Origin: Sphingobium sp. | GTDB lineage: Bacteria; Pseudomonadota; Alphaproteobacteria; Sphingomonadales; Sphingomonadaceae | Direction of reading: 5' to 3' | NCBI GenBank assembly: GCA_035196065.1 | Contig: CP136575.1 | Coordinates: 2,644,769-2,708,768, forward strand | Length of the DNA stretch: 64,000 nt | Shown: one piece after another, positions 54,529 through 63,304 of the stretch | Layout: each line of letters opens with the position of its first letter | Numbering within the stretch: position 1 is the stretch's first letter | Notes under the pieces: generated by a model | What the model saw: only the letters and a program-made list of their open reading frames with translations | Database searches by the model: none | What the model was told of the DNA's origin: nothing | Program-made: the position numbers and the translations under genes

Positions 54529-54627
54529 GCGCCCGTCCTACTTTGATCTTGCGCAAATAAAGGCCGCCATATTGGTGGCATGATCCCCTTGTCGAATAAA
54601 CAAACGACAAACAGACAAGGACGGAAA

Positions 54628-54882
54628 ATGACCCATGTTGCCCACGAACTTCACGACGCCTTCCCGCAAGACGGCACGATCCTGCACGATCTGAAAGTCG
54701 GCAACCCCCATTTCGGAAAACTGGCTGATCGCTATCATATGCTGAACCGCGAGATCCACCGGATCGAATCCGGGATCGACGCCGCATCAGATGCGCGCGC
54801 GGAAAATTTGAAGAAAGACCGGCTTTCAATCCTTGATGAAGTCTCGGCGCTGATCGCATCGGCCCGGACGGCGGGGGCCTGA
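54628..54882 (+). CDS. YdcH (DUF465) family protein
   Basis: 84 residues, mostly helical coiled coil: HDAFPQDGTILHDLKVGNPHFGKLADRYHMLNREIHRIESG is typical of DUF465. ATG 54628 with AAGGACGG before it is chosen over an upstream in-frame codon at 54580. It is followed two bases later by the DksA-like gene. Function unknown, likely cytoplasmic. Confidence 0.85.
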   Translation: MTHVAHELHDAFPQDGTILHDLKVGNPHFGKLADRYHMLNREIHRIESGIDAASDARAENLKKDRLSILDEVSALIASARTAGA

Positions 54883-54884
54883 CC

Positions 54885-55217
54885 ATGGCTAGCCACCCCA
54901 ACACATCGGCTATACTTGCCGCACGGCTTTCCGAACTGGATAGTCGTTCCGCCCGGATCGAAGCCGATCTTGCCGAACCGTTGAGCGCGGATTTCGAAGA
55001 ACAGGCAACCGAACGGGAAGATGATGAATCGCTCGCCCAACAGCAGGCTTTGCTCGCTACCGAAATCGCTGCGGTCAAAGCTGCATTGGCCCGCATTGAC
55101 GAAGGCAGCTATGGCGAATGCGTAAGGTGCGGAAACCCTGTCGGCGACAAACGTTTGGCCGCCTTTCCTGAGGCTGCACTGTGCATTGATTGCGCGCGCG
55201 AGGCCGAGGCGCACTGA
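54885..55217 (+). CDS. TraR/DksA-family zinc-finger protein
   Basis: 110 residues: an N-terminal coiled coil (about 15-70, EATEREDDESLAQQQALL) and a C-terminal zinc finger C-x2-C-x17-C-x2-C (CVRCGNPVGDKRLAAFPEAALCIDC). DksA proteins enter the RNA polymerase secondary channel and tune rRNA and amino-acid promoters; shorter members may act elsewhere. The start lies two bases after the YdcH-like stop, so the genes form an operon. Confidence 0.87.
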   Translation: MASHPNTSAILAARLSELDSRSARIEADLAEPLSADFEEQATEREDDESLAQQQALLATEIAAVKAALARIDEGSYGECVRCGNPVGDKRLAAFPEAALCIDCAREAEAH

Positions 55218-55226
55218 CCTTTTTGG

Positions 55227-56333
55227 TCAGTGTCGATGCAGCCCACGGCTTTCAGCGAAAATTTCCCATGCGGAAATGAACATCGCAGCGATCACTGGCC
55301 CGACGATCAAGCCGTTAATCCCCATCACACTCAAACCGCCCAACGTCGAAATCAGCACGACATAATCGGGCATCTGTGTGTCTTGACCGACAAGGATCGG
55401 GCGCAGGACATTGTCGACCATGCTGATGATGAAAAAGCCGCACAGCAAAAGCACCATACCCTGCCAAACACTGCCGGTAACCAGCAGGTAGATGCCGACC
55501 GGAAACCAGACGAGCCCGGTCCCAACCGCAGGGATCAACGCCAGCAGCCCCATCACCACGCCCCACAAAACGGCGGCGCGAATATCAAGAATCGCGAATA
55601 GCAACCCGCCCAGCACGCCCTGCACGATTGCAACGATCACACTGCCCTTCACAGTGGCGCGGATCACCGTCGTGAATTTTTCGAACAACGCACTACGCTG
55701 CTCGGCGCGCAGCGGCACGACTTCACCGATACGGCGGGTCAGATAACGCCCATCGCGCAAGAGAAAGAATGTGAGATAGAGCATGACGCCGAGCGCGAGC
55801 GCGAAGTTGAAGGCTTGCTGGCCAATACTCACCGCTTGTTGCGCGATGATCTGCAAACCGCCGGTCAACACCGAACTCAGCCGTTGTTGCAGACCGGAAA
55901 TGTCGGAGACAACATAGCGCTCGAAATAGCCTTGCCATTGCACAGGGATGATCGACTGCACGTTGAGCAGCAGTCGGCCGAGGTTTATTTCCTGCGACTG
56001 CAGCGAGTTATACGTCCGCAGCGCCTCTTCGACCATCAGCGTGCCCACGGCAAAGGCAGGTACAATCACCAGCGCCACCACCATCAAAAGCGTTGCCGAA
56101 GCGACGCTGTTACGCCGCGCCGGGTTGATCAGAAGCAGTCGGTCATGCACCGGCGCAAAGGCGATGGTTACGACCAGCGCCCACAGGATCGCGCCGAAAA
56201 ACGGCCAGCTGATCCACGCCATTGCAATCGTCGAAACGATCACAAACCCAAGCAGGACCCTGTCTTCGAACAGCGTCGATTCCGGTGGTGTGGTTTTGCG
56301 TTTCCGGGCTGCAGACTTTACGGGATCGCTCAT
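55227..56333 (-). CDS. AI-2E family transporter (PerM-like)
   Basis: 368 residues with seven to eight hydrophobic segments: VIVSTIAMAWISWPFFGAIL, then LMVVALVIVPAFAVGTLMVE, a soluble stretch, FALALGVMLYLTFFLLRDG and a final block including IVQGVLGGLLFAILDIRAAVLWGVVMGLLALIPAVGTGLVWFPVG. The GVLG...ALIPAVGT pattern is typical. Family members export autoinducer-2 or serve as antiporters; the substrate here is not determinable. Convergent with the DksA-like gene. Confidence 0.9.
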   Translation of the reverse strand: MSDPVKSAARKRKTTPPESTLFEDRVLLGFVIVSTIAMAWISWPFFGAILWALVVTIAFAPVHDRLLLINPARRNSVASATLLMVVALVIVPAFAVGTLMVEEALRTYNSLQSQEINLGRLLLNVQSIIPVQWQGYFERYVVSDISGLQQRLSSVLTGGLQIIAQQAVSIGQQAFNFALALGVMLYLTFFLLRDGRYLTRRIGEVVPLRAEQRSALFEKFTTVIRATVKGSVIVAIVQGVLGGLLFAILDIRAAVLWGVVMGLLALIPAVGTGLVWFPVGIYLLVTGSVWQGMVLLLCGFFIISMVDNVLRPILVGQDTQMPDYVVLISTLGGLSVMGINGLIVGPVIAAMFISAWEIFAESRGLHRH

Positions 56334-56388
56334 AACCCGAGGATATAGCGCCGTTTCAATGACCTGTCATGCCGAGAGTGCGGCCGGC

Positions 56389-58326
56389 CTAACCGCCGCC
56401 ATGATAATAATCATGCACCGTCTGGGCGACCGCCGCAGAAACCCCCGGCGCTTTCTGAAGATCCTCAAGGCTCGCAGAACGTACCGCACGGGCGGTGCCA
56501 AAATGCAGAAGCAGCGCCTTCTTGCGCGCAGGACCGATACCGGGCACTTCATCAAGCGGGCTGGCCGTGATCGCCTTAGCGCGCTTGCTTCGATGCGCGC
56601 CAATTGCAAAGCGGTGCACCTCGTCACGCAACCGTTGAAGATAGAAAAGCAGCGGCGAATTGACCGGCAAGGTCAACTCACGGCCATCGGGGAAGTGGAA
56701 AACCTCACGCCCTTCGCGGCCATGATCGGGGCCTTTGGCAATGCCGATGAAAGGAACATCCTCGATGCCGAGCCGGTCGAGCACCCGCTTGACTGCACTA
56801 ACCTGCCCCCTGCCACCATCGATCAGGATGAGGTCGGGCCAGCTTTCATCGCGCTCGGCATTATCGTCTTCCAATAATCGCCCAAACCGGCGCTCCATCA
56901 CTTCGCGCATCATCGCAAAGTCATCGTCGGTGGCGGCCTGCTTGATATTCCACTTGCGATACTGGCCCTTGATGAAGCCTTCCGGCCCGGCAACGACCAT
57001 CGCCCCGACGGCGCTGCTGCCTTGGATGTGGCTATTGTCATAGATTTCGATCCGCTGCGGCGGCTCGGCAAGGTCGAACAGATCGGCAATTTCGCGGAGC
57101 AGCCTGCCCTGCGTTGTCGATTCTGCCAAGCGCCGGTCGAGCGCCTCAACCGCATTGCGTGACGCCTGCTTTACCAAGCGCACCCGGTCACCCCGTTGCG
57201 GTACCGAGATTTCAACCTTCCGCCCGGCTTTTTCCGACAGCGCCTGCTCCAGCAACGCAGCTTCTGGTAGGCCGCGATCGAGGAGGATGCTGCGTGCAGG
57301 GGGCACCTCTTCGTAAAATTGCGCGAGCACCTGCATCAACACTTCTTCCTCGCTCGCCTCCGCAGTGTGGCTGGGGAAGAAGGCACGATGCCCCCAATTC
57401 TGGCCGCCGCGAATGAAGAAAGCCTGGATGCCGACATGACCCTGCTTCGCAGCAAGCGCGAAGATATCGGCATCGCCAAGACCTTGCGCATTGATCGCCT
57501 GACTGCCCTGTATGAAGGTCAGCGCCTTCAGCCGGTCGCGTAAAAGCGCCGCACGTTCAAAATCCAGCTCCTCTGCAGCCGCCTCCATTTCCTTTGCCAG
57601 CTTGGCCTGTACGGCGATGGACTTGCCTCCCAGAAAGGCTTTGGCGTCGGCAACCAGTTCATCATAGCCGGCCGTGTCAATCTTGCCCACACAAGGCGCC
57701 GAGCAGCGCTTGATTTGGTAAAGCAGGCAGGGGCGGTCGCGATTGTTGAAAAAACTGTCGGTGCAACTGCGTAACAGAAACAGCTTTTCCAGCGCATTGA
57801 GCGTGGTGTTGACCGAACCGGCGCTGGCAAAGGGGCCGTAATAGTCACCCTTGTGACGGCGCGCACCTCGGTGTTTCTGAATGCGCGGAAAATCATGATC
57901 CGCCCGCAACAGAATAAAGGGGAAGCTTTTGTCGTCACGCAACAGGACATTATAGGCCGGGCGATACCGTTTGATCAGCTGCGCCTCGAGCAGCAGCGCC
58001 TCTGCCTCGCTATTGGTTGTGACAATCGTCATGCTGCGCGTCAGCGAAACCATACGCCGCAAGCGGTTGGGCAGACGCTCGACCTGCGTGTAATTGGTCA
58101 CCCGATTGCGCAGCGCCCGCGCCTTGCCAACATAAAGCACATCGCCGCGCGCATCGTGCATACGGTATACGCCTGGTTTTGTACGTAGCGTGCGCAGGAC
58201 GTTGCGGATCGCAGCGACGCCCGTTTCCAGATCGGGCTGGTCAGCGCCGCGCACGGCAAAGGTCTGCGCCTCTTCGTTGAAGCGCGATGCGGCATTGGGC
58301 AGATCGGGGCGGTCAGCTTTGGACAT
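56389..58326 (-). CDS. uvrC: Excinuclease ABC subunit C
   Basis: Makes both incisions in nucleotide excision repair. 645 residues: GIY-YIG nuclease (about 45-135, GVYRMHDARGDVLYVGKA), Cys-rich segment (CLLYQIKRCSAPCVG), UVR domain (LAKEMEAAAEELDFERAALLRD), RNase H-like 3' endonuclease (IEIYDNSHIQGSSAVGAMVV, DLILIDGGRGQVSAV) and a C-terminal HhH2 (VPGIGPARKKALLLHFG). Complete. Divergent from the SDR gene with 48 bases between. Confidence 0.97.
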   Translation of the reverse strand: MSKADRPDLPNAASRFNEEAQTFAVRGADQPDLETGVAAIRNVLRTLRTKPGVYRMHDARGDVLYVGKARALRNRVTNYTQVERLPNRLRRMVSLTRSMTIVTTNSEAEALLLEAQLIKRYRPAYNVLLRDDKSFPFILLRADHDFPRIQKHRGARRHKGDYYGPFASAGSVNTTLNALEKLFLLRSCTDSFFNNRDRPCLLYQIKRCSAPCVGKIDTAGYDELVADAKAFLGGKSIAVQAKLAKEMEAAAEELDFERAALLRDRLKALTFIQGSQAINAQGLGDADIFALAAKQGHVGIQAFFIRGGQNWGHRAFFPSHTAEASEEEVLMQVLAQFYEEVPPARSILLDRGLPEAALLEQALSEKAGRKVEISVPQRGDRVRLVKQASRNAVEALDRRLAESTTQGRLLREIADLFDLAEPPQRIEIYDNSHIQGSSAVGAMVVAGPEGFIKGQYRKWNIKQAATDDDFAMMREVMERRFGRLLEDDNAERDESWPDLILIDGGRGQVSAVKRVLDRLGIEDVPFIGIAKGPDHGREGREVFHFPDGRELTLPVNSPLLFYLQRLRDEVHRFAIGAHRSKRAKAITASPLDEVPGIGPARKKALLLHFGTARAVRSASLEDLQKAPGVSAAVAQTVHDYYHGGG

Positions 58327-58374
58327 AGGGAATGTTTATGGTAACGGGCTGTAGCTGGGCGAGAGAGAGAGTAA

Positions 58375-59097
58375 ATGCAAGTAGCGGGAAAAACGATTTT
58401 ATTGACCGGTGGCACCGACGGTATCGGCCGCGAACTGGCAGAGCAATTGCGGGCCAAGGGTGCGCAGCTGATTGTCAGCGGGCGAACGCCGGAGCGCATA
58501 GCCGCAGCCAAGGCTGCTGGCTATGAGGTAATAGCAGCCGACCTTTCAACGGCTGCGGGCGCGGATATCGTCCTAGACGCAGTCAAGGGACGCACTATCG
58601 ACATTTTGATCAACAATGCGGGTTTGGGCAGCGATCATGATTTTCGCGTGGGTGCGCCTGATCTTGGCGACAATGATCGCTGCATCTTTGCCAACCTAAA
58701 CGCCCCGATCCACCTTATCGCTGGGTTGATGCCGTTGCTAAAGGCGCTGCCAGAGGCGATGATCGTCAATGTCACATCAGGCCTGGCGATTGCTCCGCGC
58801 TCTGGCGGGCCGATCTATTGCGCAACGAAGGCAGGGCTGCGCAGCTACACGCTGGCGCTGCGCGAACAGATGAAGGGCAGCAACGTCCACGTTCTGGAAG
58901 TGCTGCCGCCGGTTGTCGAGACAAAGCTGACTGCTGGGCGCGGCAGCCGCAAAATGAGCGTAAAGGCCTGTGCTGCGGAGATCGTCCAGGCGATGGAGAA
59001 TAATGCCAAAGAGGCGAATGTTGGCATGACAAAGCTGTTGCGGATTGTTGAGAGCATCTCGCCTGCGCTGGCCCGGAAAATCATGATCCGGTTCTGA
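58375..59097 (+). CDS. Short-chain dehydrogenase (DltE-like SDR)
   Basis: 240 residues with the cofactor motif TGGTDGIGRELAEQL, a basic residue after the second strand (SGRTPERIAA, suggesting NADP), INNAGLGSDHDF, and the active-site SGLAIAPRSGGPIYCATKAGLRSYT (Ser, Tyr, Lys). DltE-type SDRs have no settled substrate. A purine-rich site (GAGAGAGAG) precedes the ATG. Confidence 0.87.
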   Translation: MQVAGKTILLTGGTDGIGRELAEQLRAKGAQLIVSGRTPERIAAAKAAGYEVIAADLSTAAGADIVLDAVKGRTIDILINNAGLGSDHDFRVGAPDLGDNDRCIFANLNAPIHLIAGLMPLLKALPEAMIVNVTSGLAIAPRSGGPIYCATKAGLRSYTLALREQMKGSNVHVLEVLPPVVETKLTAGRGSRKMSVKACAAEIVQAMENNAKEANVGMTKLLRIVESISPALARKIMIRF

Positions 59098-59161
59098 TCG
59101 CTGATCGTTGCTGTTCGACCCTGGAAAATCAGCAGGGCGACATTTGTATATCACTTAATTG

Positions 59162-59194
59162 AAAAAGGCGCGTCCCTTGCGAGGCGCGCCCTTT
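59162..59194. terminator. Hairpin between the SDR gene and the Fo operon
   Basis: AAAAAGGCGCG pairs with CGCGCC followed by CTTT; the 6-bp GC core has A and T flanks suited to termination of both the plus-strand SDR gene and the minus-strand atp operon. Confidence 0.65.
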
Positions 59195-59226
59195 CAATCC
59201 CTCCCGCAATCGGGAAGCGTATAAGC

Positions 59227-59856
59227 TCAGTTCAACTTGGCGATCGTTTCGTTCACCAGGTTCGCATCGGTCTTCGCATCATGATGGACTGCGATCAGCG
59301 CGGCAGCTGCGGCAGCTGCGGCCTGGGCAGCCGAAGCGCGGACGTCTGCAACAGCAGCGCGCTCTGCAGCGGCGATCTTGTCTTCGGCTGACTGGGTGCG
59401 GCGTGCGATCAACGCGGTCGCATCGGCCTTTGCTTTGGAAATGATGGCCTTAGCCTCTTCCTCTGCATGGGCTTTCATCGCTTCGGCATCAGCAGCGGCC
59501 TGTTTGGCCCGCGCTTCATATTCCGACTTGATGGCTTCGGCTTCCTTGCGAAGATTGGTCGCCTGATCGAGTTGCGCCTTGATGGCGGCGATCTGACTGT
59601 CAAGTGCCGCGCCAATCATGGCTGGCACTTTCTTCCAGATAGCAAGGCCGATCACAACAAGCATTGCGACCGCGACCCACATGGTCGCGTCAAGGCCGAG
59701 CGCCTTGGGCTTTGCATGGGCTTCCGCACCAGGCACTTCGGTCGTGGCGTGCGTCTTTTCAGTCGCGGTCTGTTCGACCGGAGCGCCATCCACCGTCGTG
59801 TCATCGATAATGGCCTTTTCGGCGGCCATTGCATTGGGGGCTGCAGCCTGTGTCAT
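59227..59856 (-). CDS. atpF: Fo ATP synthase subunit b (long form)
   Basis: One of the two peripheral-stalk b subunits. 209 residues: an N-terminal extension of about 50 residues rich in Ala, Thr and Glu (AEKAIIDDTTVDGAPVEQ), one membrane helix (MWVAVAMLVVIGLAIWK) and a long Ala/Lys/Glu coiled coil to residue 200. The extension is longer than in most b subunits. It is the last gene of the Fo operon and its ATG overlaps the b' stop by one base (TGATG). Confidence 0.93.
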   Translation of the reverse strand: MTQAAAPNAMAAEKAIIDDTTVDGAPVEQTATEKTHATTEVPGAEAHAKPKALGLDATMWVAVAMLVVIGLAIWKKVPAMIGAALDSQIAAIKAQLDQATNLRKEAEAIKSEYEARAKQAAADAEAMKAHAEEEAKAIISKAKADATALIARRTQSAEDKIAAAERAAVADVRASAAQAAAAAAAALIAVHHDAKTDANLVNETIAKLN

Positions 59857-60344
59857 CAGCTCATTACCGCTTTCACTGCAGACGCTGCCTGCGCAGCGCT
59901 GACTTTTGCACCCGATACCTTGGCAACAATGTCTGCTGCCGCTTCAGCTGCGACAGTTTCAATGCCTGCCATTGCCTTATCCCGCGCCTTGGCGAGGCTG
60001 GTTTCGGCTGCGGCAAGCTTTGCCGAAATCTCCTCGTCCGCCTTTGAGAGACGGGCCTCCGCCTCCTTGGCACCCTTGGCCTTCGCCTTAGCTGCCTTGG
60101 CCTGCGCATCACTGCGCGCAGCATTCAGGGCATCGCCACCTCCGGCAACCAAACCTTCTGCCTCGGCCCGTGCCTTTTCGGCAGCAGCCAGGTCTTCGGC
60201 GATTTTCCGGTCACGAGCTTCGACATTGGCATCAATCTTTGACACCATGCCACGGCCGATCACGAAATAAAGTAGGCCGAAAACCAGCAGCAGCCAGAAA
60301 AACTGCGACGCATAGGTTTCCAGAATCTGGGCAATCTGAGGCAT
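59856..60344 (-). CDS. Fo ATP synthase subunit b'
   Basis: 162-residue partner of b, as in other Alphaproteobacteria and photosynthetic bacteria. N-terminal membrane helix FFWLLLVFGLLYFVIG, then a highly charged, Ala-rich coiled coil (EEISAKLAAAETSLAKARDKAMAG). With b it forms a heterodimeric peripheral stalk. It lies 98 bases after atpE, past a strong hairpin. Confidence 0.93.
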   Translation of the reverse strand: MPQIAQILETYASQFFWLLLVFGLLYFVIGRGMVSKIDANVEARDRKIAEDLAAAEKARAEAEGLVAGGGDALNAARSDAQAKAAKAKAKGAKEAEARLSKADEEISAKLAAAETSLAKARDKAMAGIETVAAEAAADIVAKVSGAKVSAAQAASAVKAVMS

Positions 60345-60399
60345 TGATTCCGCTCGCTTGAAGGAGGGTTTCGGATACTTAAAAGATCAGGGGGGGTGC

Positions 60400-60421
60400 C
60401 CCCGGCGTCAATGCGCCGGGG
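60400..60421. other. Strong hairpin between atpE and b'
   Basis: CCCCGGCG pairs with CGCCGGGG around a six-base loop, 22 bases after atpE ends (minus strand). No T-run follows. It would stabilise the 3' end of the upstream message or attenuate downstream transcription, in keeping with the need for many more c than b subunits. Confidence 0.7.
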
Positions 60422-60442
60422 TGTCCTCCCCTAAGCTCGAAA

Positions 60443-60670
60443 TTAGGCGACGAAGATCAGGATCATCGCAACGACGAACGCCAGCAGGCCGAGAAGCTCG
60501 GCAGCGGCGAAGCCGATGAACAGGCGGCCCTGCTGGCTGTCAGCAGCCGCGGGGTTGCGCAGCGCGCCCTGAAGGAACGAACCGAAGACGTTACCAACGC
60601 CGCCAGCTGCAAGGCCTGCACCGATAGCTGCGAGACCGGCGCCGATCAATTTTGCTGCTTCTGCTTCCAT
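60443..60670 (-). CDS. atpE: Fo ATP synthase subunit c
   Basis: 75-residue proteolipid that forms the rotor ring. Two membrane helices joined by the polar loop RNPAAADSQQG; the proton-binding Glu is in FAAAELLGLLAFVVAM. GxGxAAGG packing glycines are seen in IGAGLAAIGAGLAAGGVG. The ATG at 60670 (MEAEAAKLIGAGLA) fits the family; an upstream codon at 60688 is not conserved. Confidence 0.97.
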   Translation of the reverse strand: MEAEAAKLIGAGLAAIGAGLAAGGVGNVFGSFLQGALRNPAAADSQQGRLFIGFAAAELLGLLAFVVAMILIFVA

Positions 60671-60725
60671 TTTACTAACTCCTGTCAAAATTCAGATTAT
60701 GTTGAAAAAACTCTTGGAAATTCAA

Positions 60726-61511
60726 TCAGTGCAGATTGACCGCGTCATTAATGTAGAGCGAGGTCAAAAGCGCAAAGACATAGGCCTGGATCGCGCACAC
60801 CAGCAGTTCGAGCAGGGTGATGCCGATCATCAGGATGAACGAAGGCAGGGCGACAAGCGGTGCAACCCACAGCGCCTCTGCATTGAGGCCGTTGATCACA
60901 AAGCCTGCGAGAACCTTCATCAGAACGTGACCTGCGGTCATTGCGACGAACAGTCGAAGCGCGAGGCTGAACGGACGGATGAGAAACGAGAACAGTTCGA
61001 TCAGCGGGATCAGCCACAGCAGCCACCAGGGCGTGCCATGCGGAACAAACAGGCTGAAGAAATGGAGGCCATGGCGCCAGAAACCGACGACCAGAACGGT
61101 ACCAAAGCTGAGCAGCGCGAGTACCGCAGTGACTGTCAAATGGCTGGTCACGGTAAAGGCATGCGCGCCGGGAACGATACCGATGGGCATCATGCCCATG
61201 AAGTTGGCGAAGAGGATGAACATGAACAGCGAGAATACGAGCGGGACATATTTCTTGCCCTCGGGACCGATGCTCGAGCTCATCATGTTGTTGATGAAGC
61301 CAGTGACACCTTCGACTGCCATCTGCCAGCGGCCAGGCACAAGGTCACGCTTCATGCCGCCAGCCATGAAAATCCAGATCGCGGCGAGCACGACCAGCAT
61401 GAACAGCGAGGAGTTGGTGAAGGAAATGTCGAACTGGCCAAGTTGCAATTGAGCGATCGGCTCAATCTGGAACTGGTGCATCGGATCGATTTTGCCGCTT
61501 TCGCCTGCCAC
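60726..61511 (-). CDS. atpB: Fo ATP synthase subunit a
   Basis: Stator subunit that forms the proton half-channels. 261 residues; the essential Arg is in FSLALRLFVAMTAGHVLMK and the fifth and sixth helices carry the conserved polar residues (ELLVCAIQAYVFALLTSLYINDA). GTG 61511 (V-AGESGKIDPMHQF) is chosen as the family-like start; the ATG at 61481 would drop ten residues. Between atpI and atpE. Confidence 0.96.
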   Translation of the reverse strand: MAGESGKIDPMHQFQIEPIAQLQLGQFDISFTNSSLFMLVVLAAIWIFMAGGMKRDLVPGRWQMAVEGVTGFINNMMSSSIGPEGKKYVPLVFSLFMFILFANFMGMMPIGIVPGAHAFTVTSHLTVTAVLALLSFGTVLVVGFWRHGLHFFSLFVPHGTPWWLLWLIPLIELFSFLIRPFSLALRLFVAMTAGHVLMKVLAGFVINGLNAEALWVAPLVALPSFILMIGITLLELLVCAIQAYVFALLTSLYINDAVNLH

Positions 61512-61596
61512 TTTTTGCCAACCCTGCTTATACCAAAAGCCCCGAAAGCGGGGCCGCGTCAATATAACCGAAGCGCCCAACCAAACACCAAGGGTG

Positions 61597-61914
61597 TTAT
61601 TCCGGACGCTCCTGCGAAATCCTGTAAATATTCCTGAAGGCGACCGCTATTCCAAGGAACATGCAGACCAACAGAAGCGCTGGCGCGGTATCCAACAACT
61701 GGTCGAACAACCAGCCGACAAGGGCACCACCCGCAGGACCGGCGATCAGTTCGGTTAAGACGCGATTTCCCTGCCGCATTCCTTTGGCCGGGGGCACATC
61801 TGAGCCCGTTCTTTCCGCCTCGGCCTTCCTGACCTGTCTCAGCTGCATGTCTAACGAATCGAGCCGAGGGTCATTTTTGCCGTTGCCATCCTGCGCGGGA
61901 TCGTTGGAAGCCAT
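61597..61914 (-). CDS. atpI: ATP synthase protein I (AtpI-like)
   Basis: 105 residues with an N-terminal charged region (about 1-50) and two membrane helices (TELIAGPAGGALVGWLFDQLL and LLLVCMFLGIAVAFRNIYRI). AtpI helps assemble the c-ring and is thought to carry Mg or Ca for the complex. First gene of the Fo operon atpI-atpB-atpE-b'-b. Confidence 0.9.
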   Translation of the reverse strand: MASNDPAQDGNGKNDPRLDSLDMQLRQVRKAEAERTGSDVPPAKGMRQGNRVLTELIAGPAGGALVGWLFDQLLDTAPALLLVCMFLGIAVAFRNIYRISQERPE

Positions 61915-62078
61915 GCAAATCCTCCATTTTAAATGGGGAGATCCGCTTGGTACCGAGCCAACCCCGCCAAGGCACCGGCGCTTTAGGCGGCACCACGGGC
62001 CAAGTCAACCAGCCGCGATGGCTTTTGTTGCGACGCAGTATTTTGGAGTCGCTGCAACGCGGCCACATCCTACCCGCA

Positions 62079-63191
62079 CTACATCGAATAGGCGCCGACA
62101 CCCTCCCCCAGAAAGGCATTGTTCGCCTGGCGCACCTTGGCGCCGGCCTCATCATAGAGAAAAGGCAGGAATGCAAAGCGCTGCCCGCTGGTAACGGGCA
62201 ATGCTTGATGGAGCAGCGAACAAGAAAAGACAATCGCCCCACCTTTAGGCGCGACATAGGCGCGCTGTCCAAATTCGGGAAAGACCAATCCACCGCCTTC
62301 ATATTCGCCGGTGTTGAGATTGATCGTGACCGCAAAACGCCGATGCGCGGTGCCCTTGGTCGTATTGTCGCGATGCGGCCGAAAATGACCGCCGCTTTCG
62401 GCATCATAACATGCGACCAGATATCGCTCCATCCGCGTAACCTCGAACTGAAAGGCACGCGCGATCATGGGGTTCACTCGGTCATGGATGCGGGACTGCA
62501 ACCGGTCCCGAAGCGTGGGATCTTCGATGATAACGTCGCTGCGCCGCTTATGGCCATGATCGATAATCTGTACGGTCTTGCCGTCAATATCCCGCATGAA
62601 TCCCGAATCTACGCCGCCATGTCCGTGATAAAGTTCGACCAATTGGTCGCAGAGTCCATGTTCCAGAACATTTGGCACTTCAAGGACTGGTGCCCAGCTA
62701 TCCTCGGCCGCCCGTGCGATTTGCATGCGCAAATTGGCAAAGGCACGATCCTGTTCGTCCAACCGATAACGACCAACCAGCCGCAACTGGCGATCAAGCA
62801 CCAGCCATTGCGGTTTGTAATGCGACGGTTCTGCGTGGCTCAACGCACCGAGCAAAATACTCAGGCTGCGGTCATAATCGATGAAGTAGCGAATGCCCGG
62901 GATACGCGGCACGACGCGTTTCTGCGCGGCATCCTGTGGGTCGACGGTGACGCCGTAAAAACAGCAATTCTGGTCATCGAACATGTCAGCATGGCGCAAC
63001 ATAACGTCAAGCGCAGCTCGCGCTCGCGGGTCGGTCGCGCTACCAAAGAGAAGGAACAGCATCGGACGGCCGGCCGCGGTGCTGATGGCATAATTGGCAT
63101 TGCCATCCAGAATTGGTGCCTTGAACCATGGAATGGGCTGCCCCGGACGCGGCGGCATTACCCGTTCTTTTGCGCGATCAACTGCCTCCAT
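62079..63191 (-). CDS. 2OG-Fe(II) dioxygenase fused to a peroxiredoxin-like domain
   Basis: 370 residues. Residues about 15-155 look like an AhpC/TSA or redoxin fold (RPGQPIPWFKAPILDG..., MLFLLFGSATDPRARAALDVM, GVTVDPQDAA, FIDYDRSLSILLGA) but the peroxidatic Cys position is not occupied. Residues about 195-345 form a 2OG-Fe(II) oxygenase: HFRPHRDN (His and Asp ligands), GEYEGGGLVFPEFG, LLHQALPVTSGQRFAFLPFLYD (distal His and the Arg that binds 2-oxoglutarate). Residues CDQLVELYHGHGGVDSGFM belong to prolyl-4-hydroxylase-like family members. The substrate is unknown. Confidence 0.85.
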   Translation of the reverse strand: MEAVDRAKERVMPPRPGQPIPWFKAPILDGNANYAISTAAGRPMLFLLFGSATDPRARAALDVMLRHADMFDDQNCCFYGVTVDPQDAAQKRVVPRIPGIRYFIDYDRSLSILLGALSHAEPSHYKPQWLVLDRQLRLVGRYRLDEQDRAFANLRMQIARAAEDSWAPVLEVPNVLEHGLCDQLVELYHGHGGVDSGFMRDIDGKTVQIIDHGHKRRSDVIIEDPTLRDRLQSRIHDRVNPMIARAFQFEVTRMERYLVACYDAESGGHFRPHRDNTTKGTAHRRFAVTINLNTGEYEGGGLVFPEFGQRAYVAPKGGAIVFSCSLLHQALPVTSGQRFAFLPFLYDEAGAKVRQANNAFLGEGVGAYSM

Positions 63192-63304
63192 GAAAACGCC
63201 CCTCCAGCTAGGCCGAAGGGGCGATTATGCGCACGTCTGATCGGTGCACAATTCTACCTAAAGGGTTAGACCATCAGGCTGACAGGCCGAGACACGCCTT
63301 CCGA

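Noticed and set aside
61947-63269. 440-codon plus-strand frame opposite the 2OG oxygenase
   Set aside because: The minus-strand protein has complete iron and 2-oxoglutarate motifs; the plus-strand translation has none.
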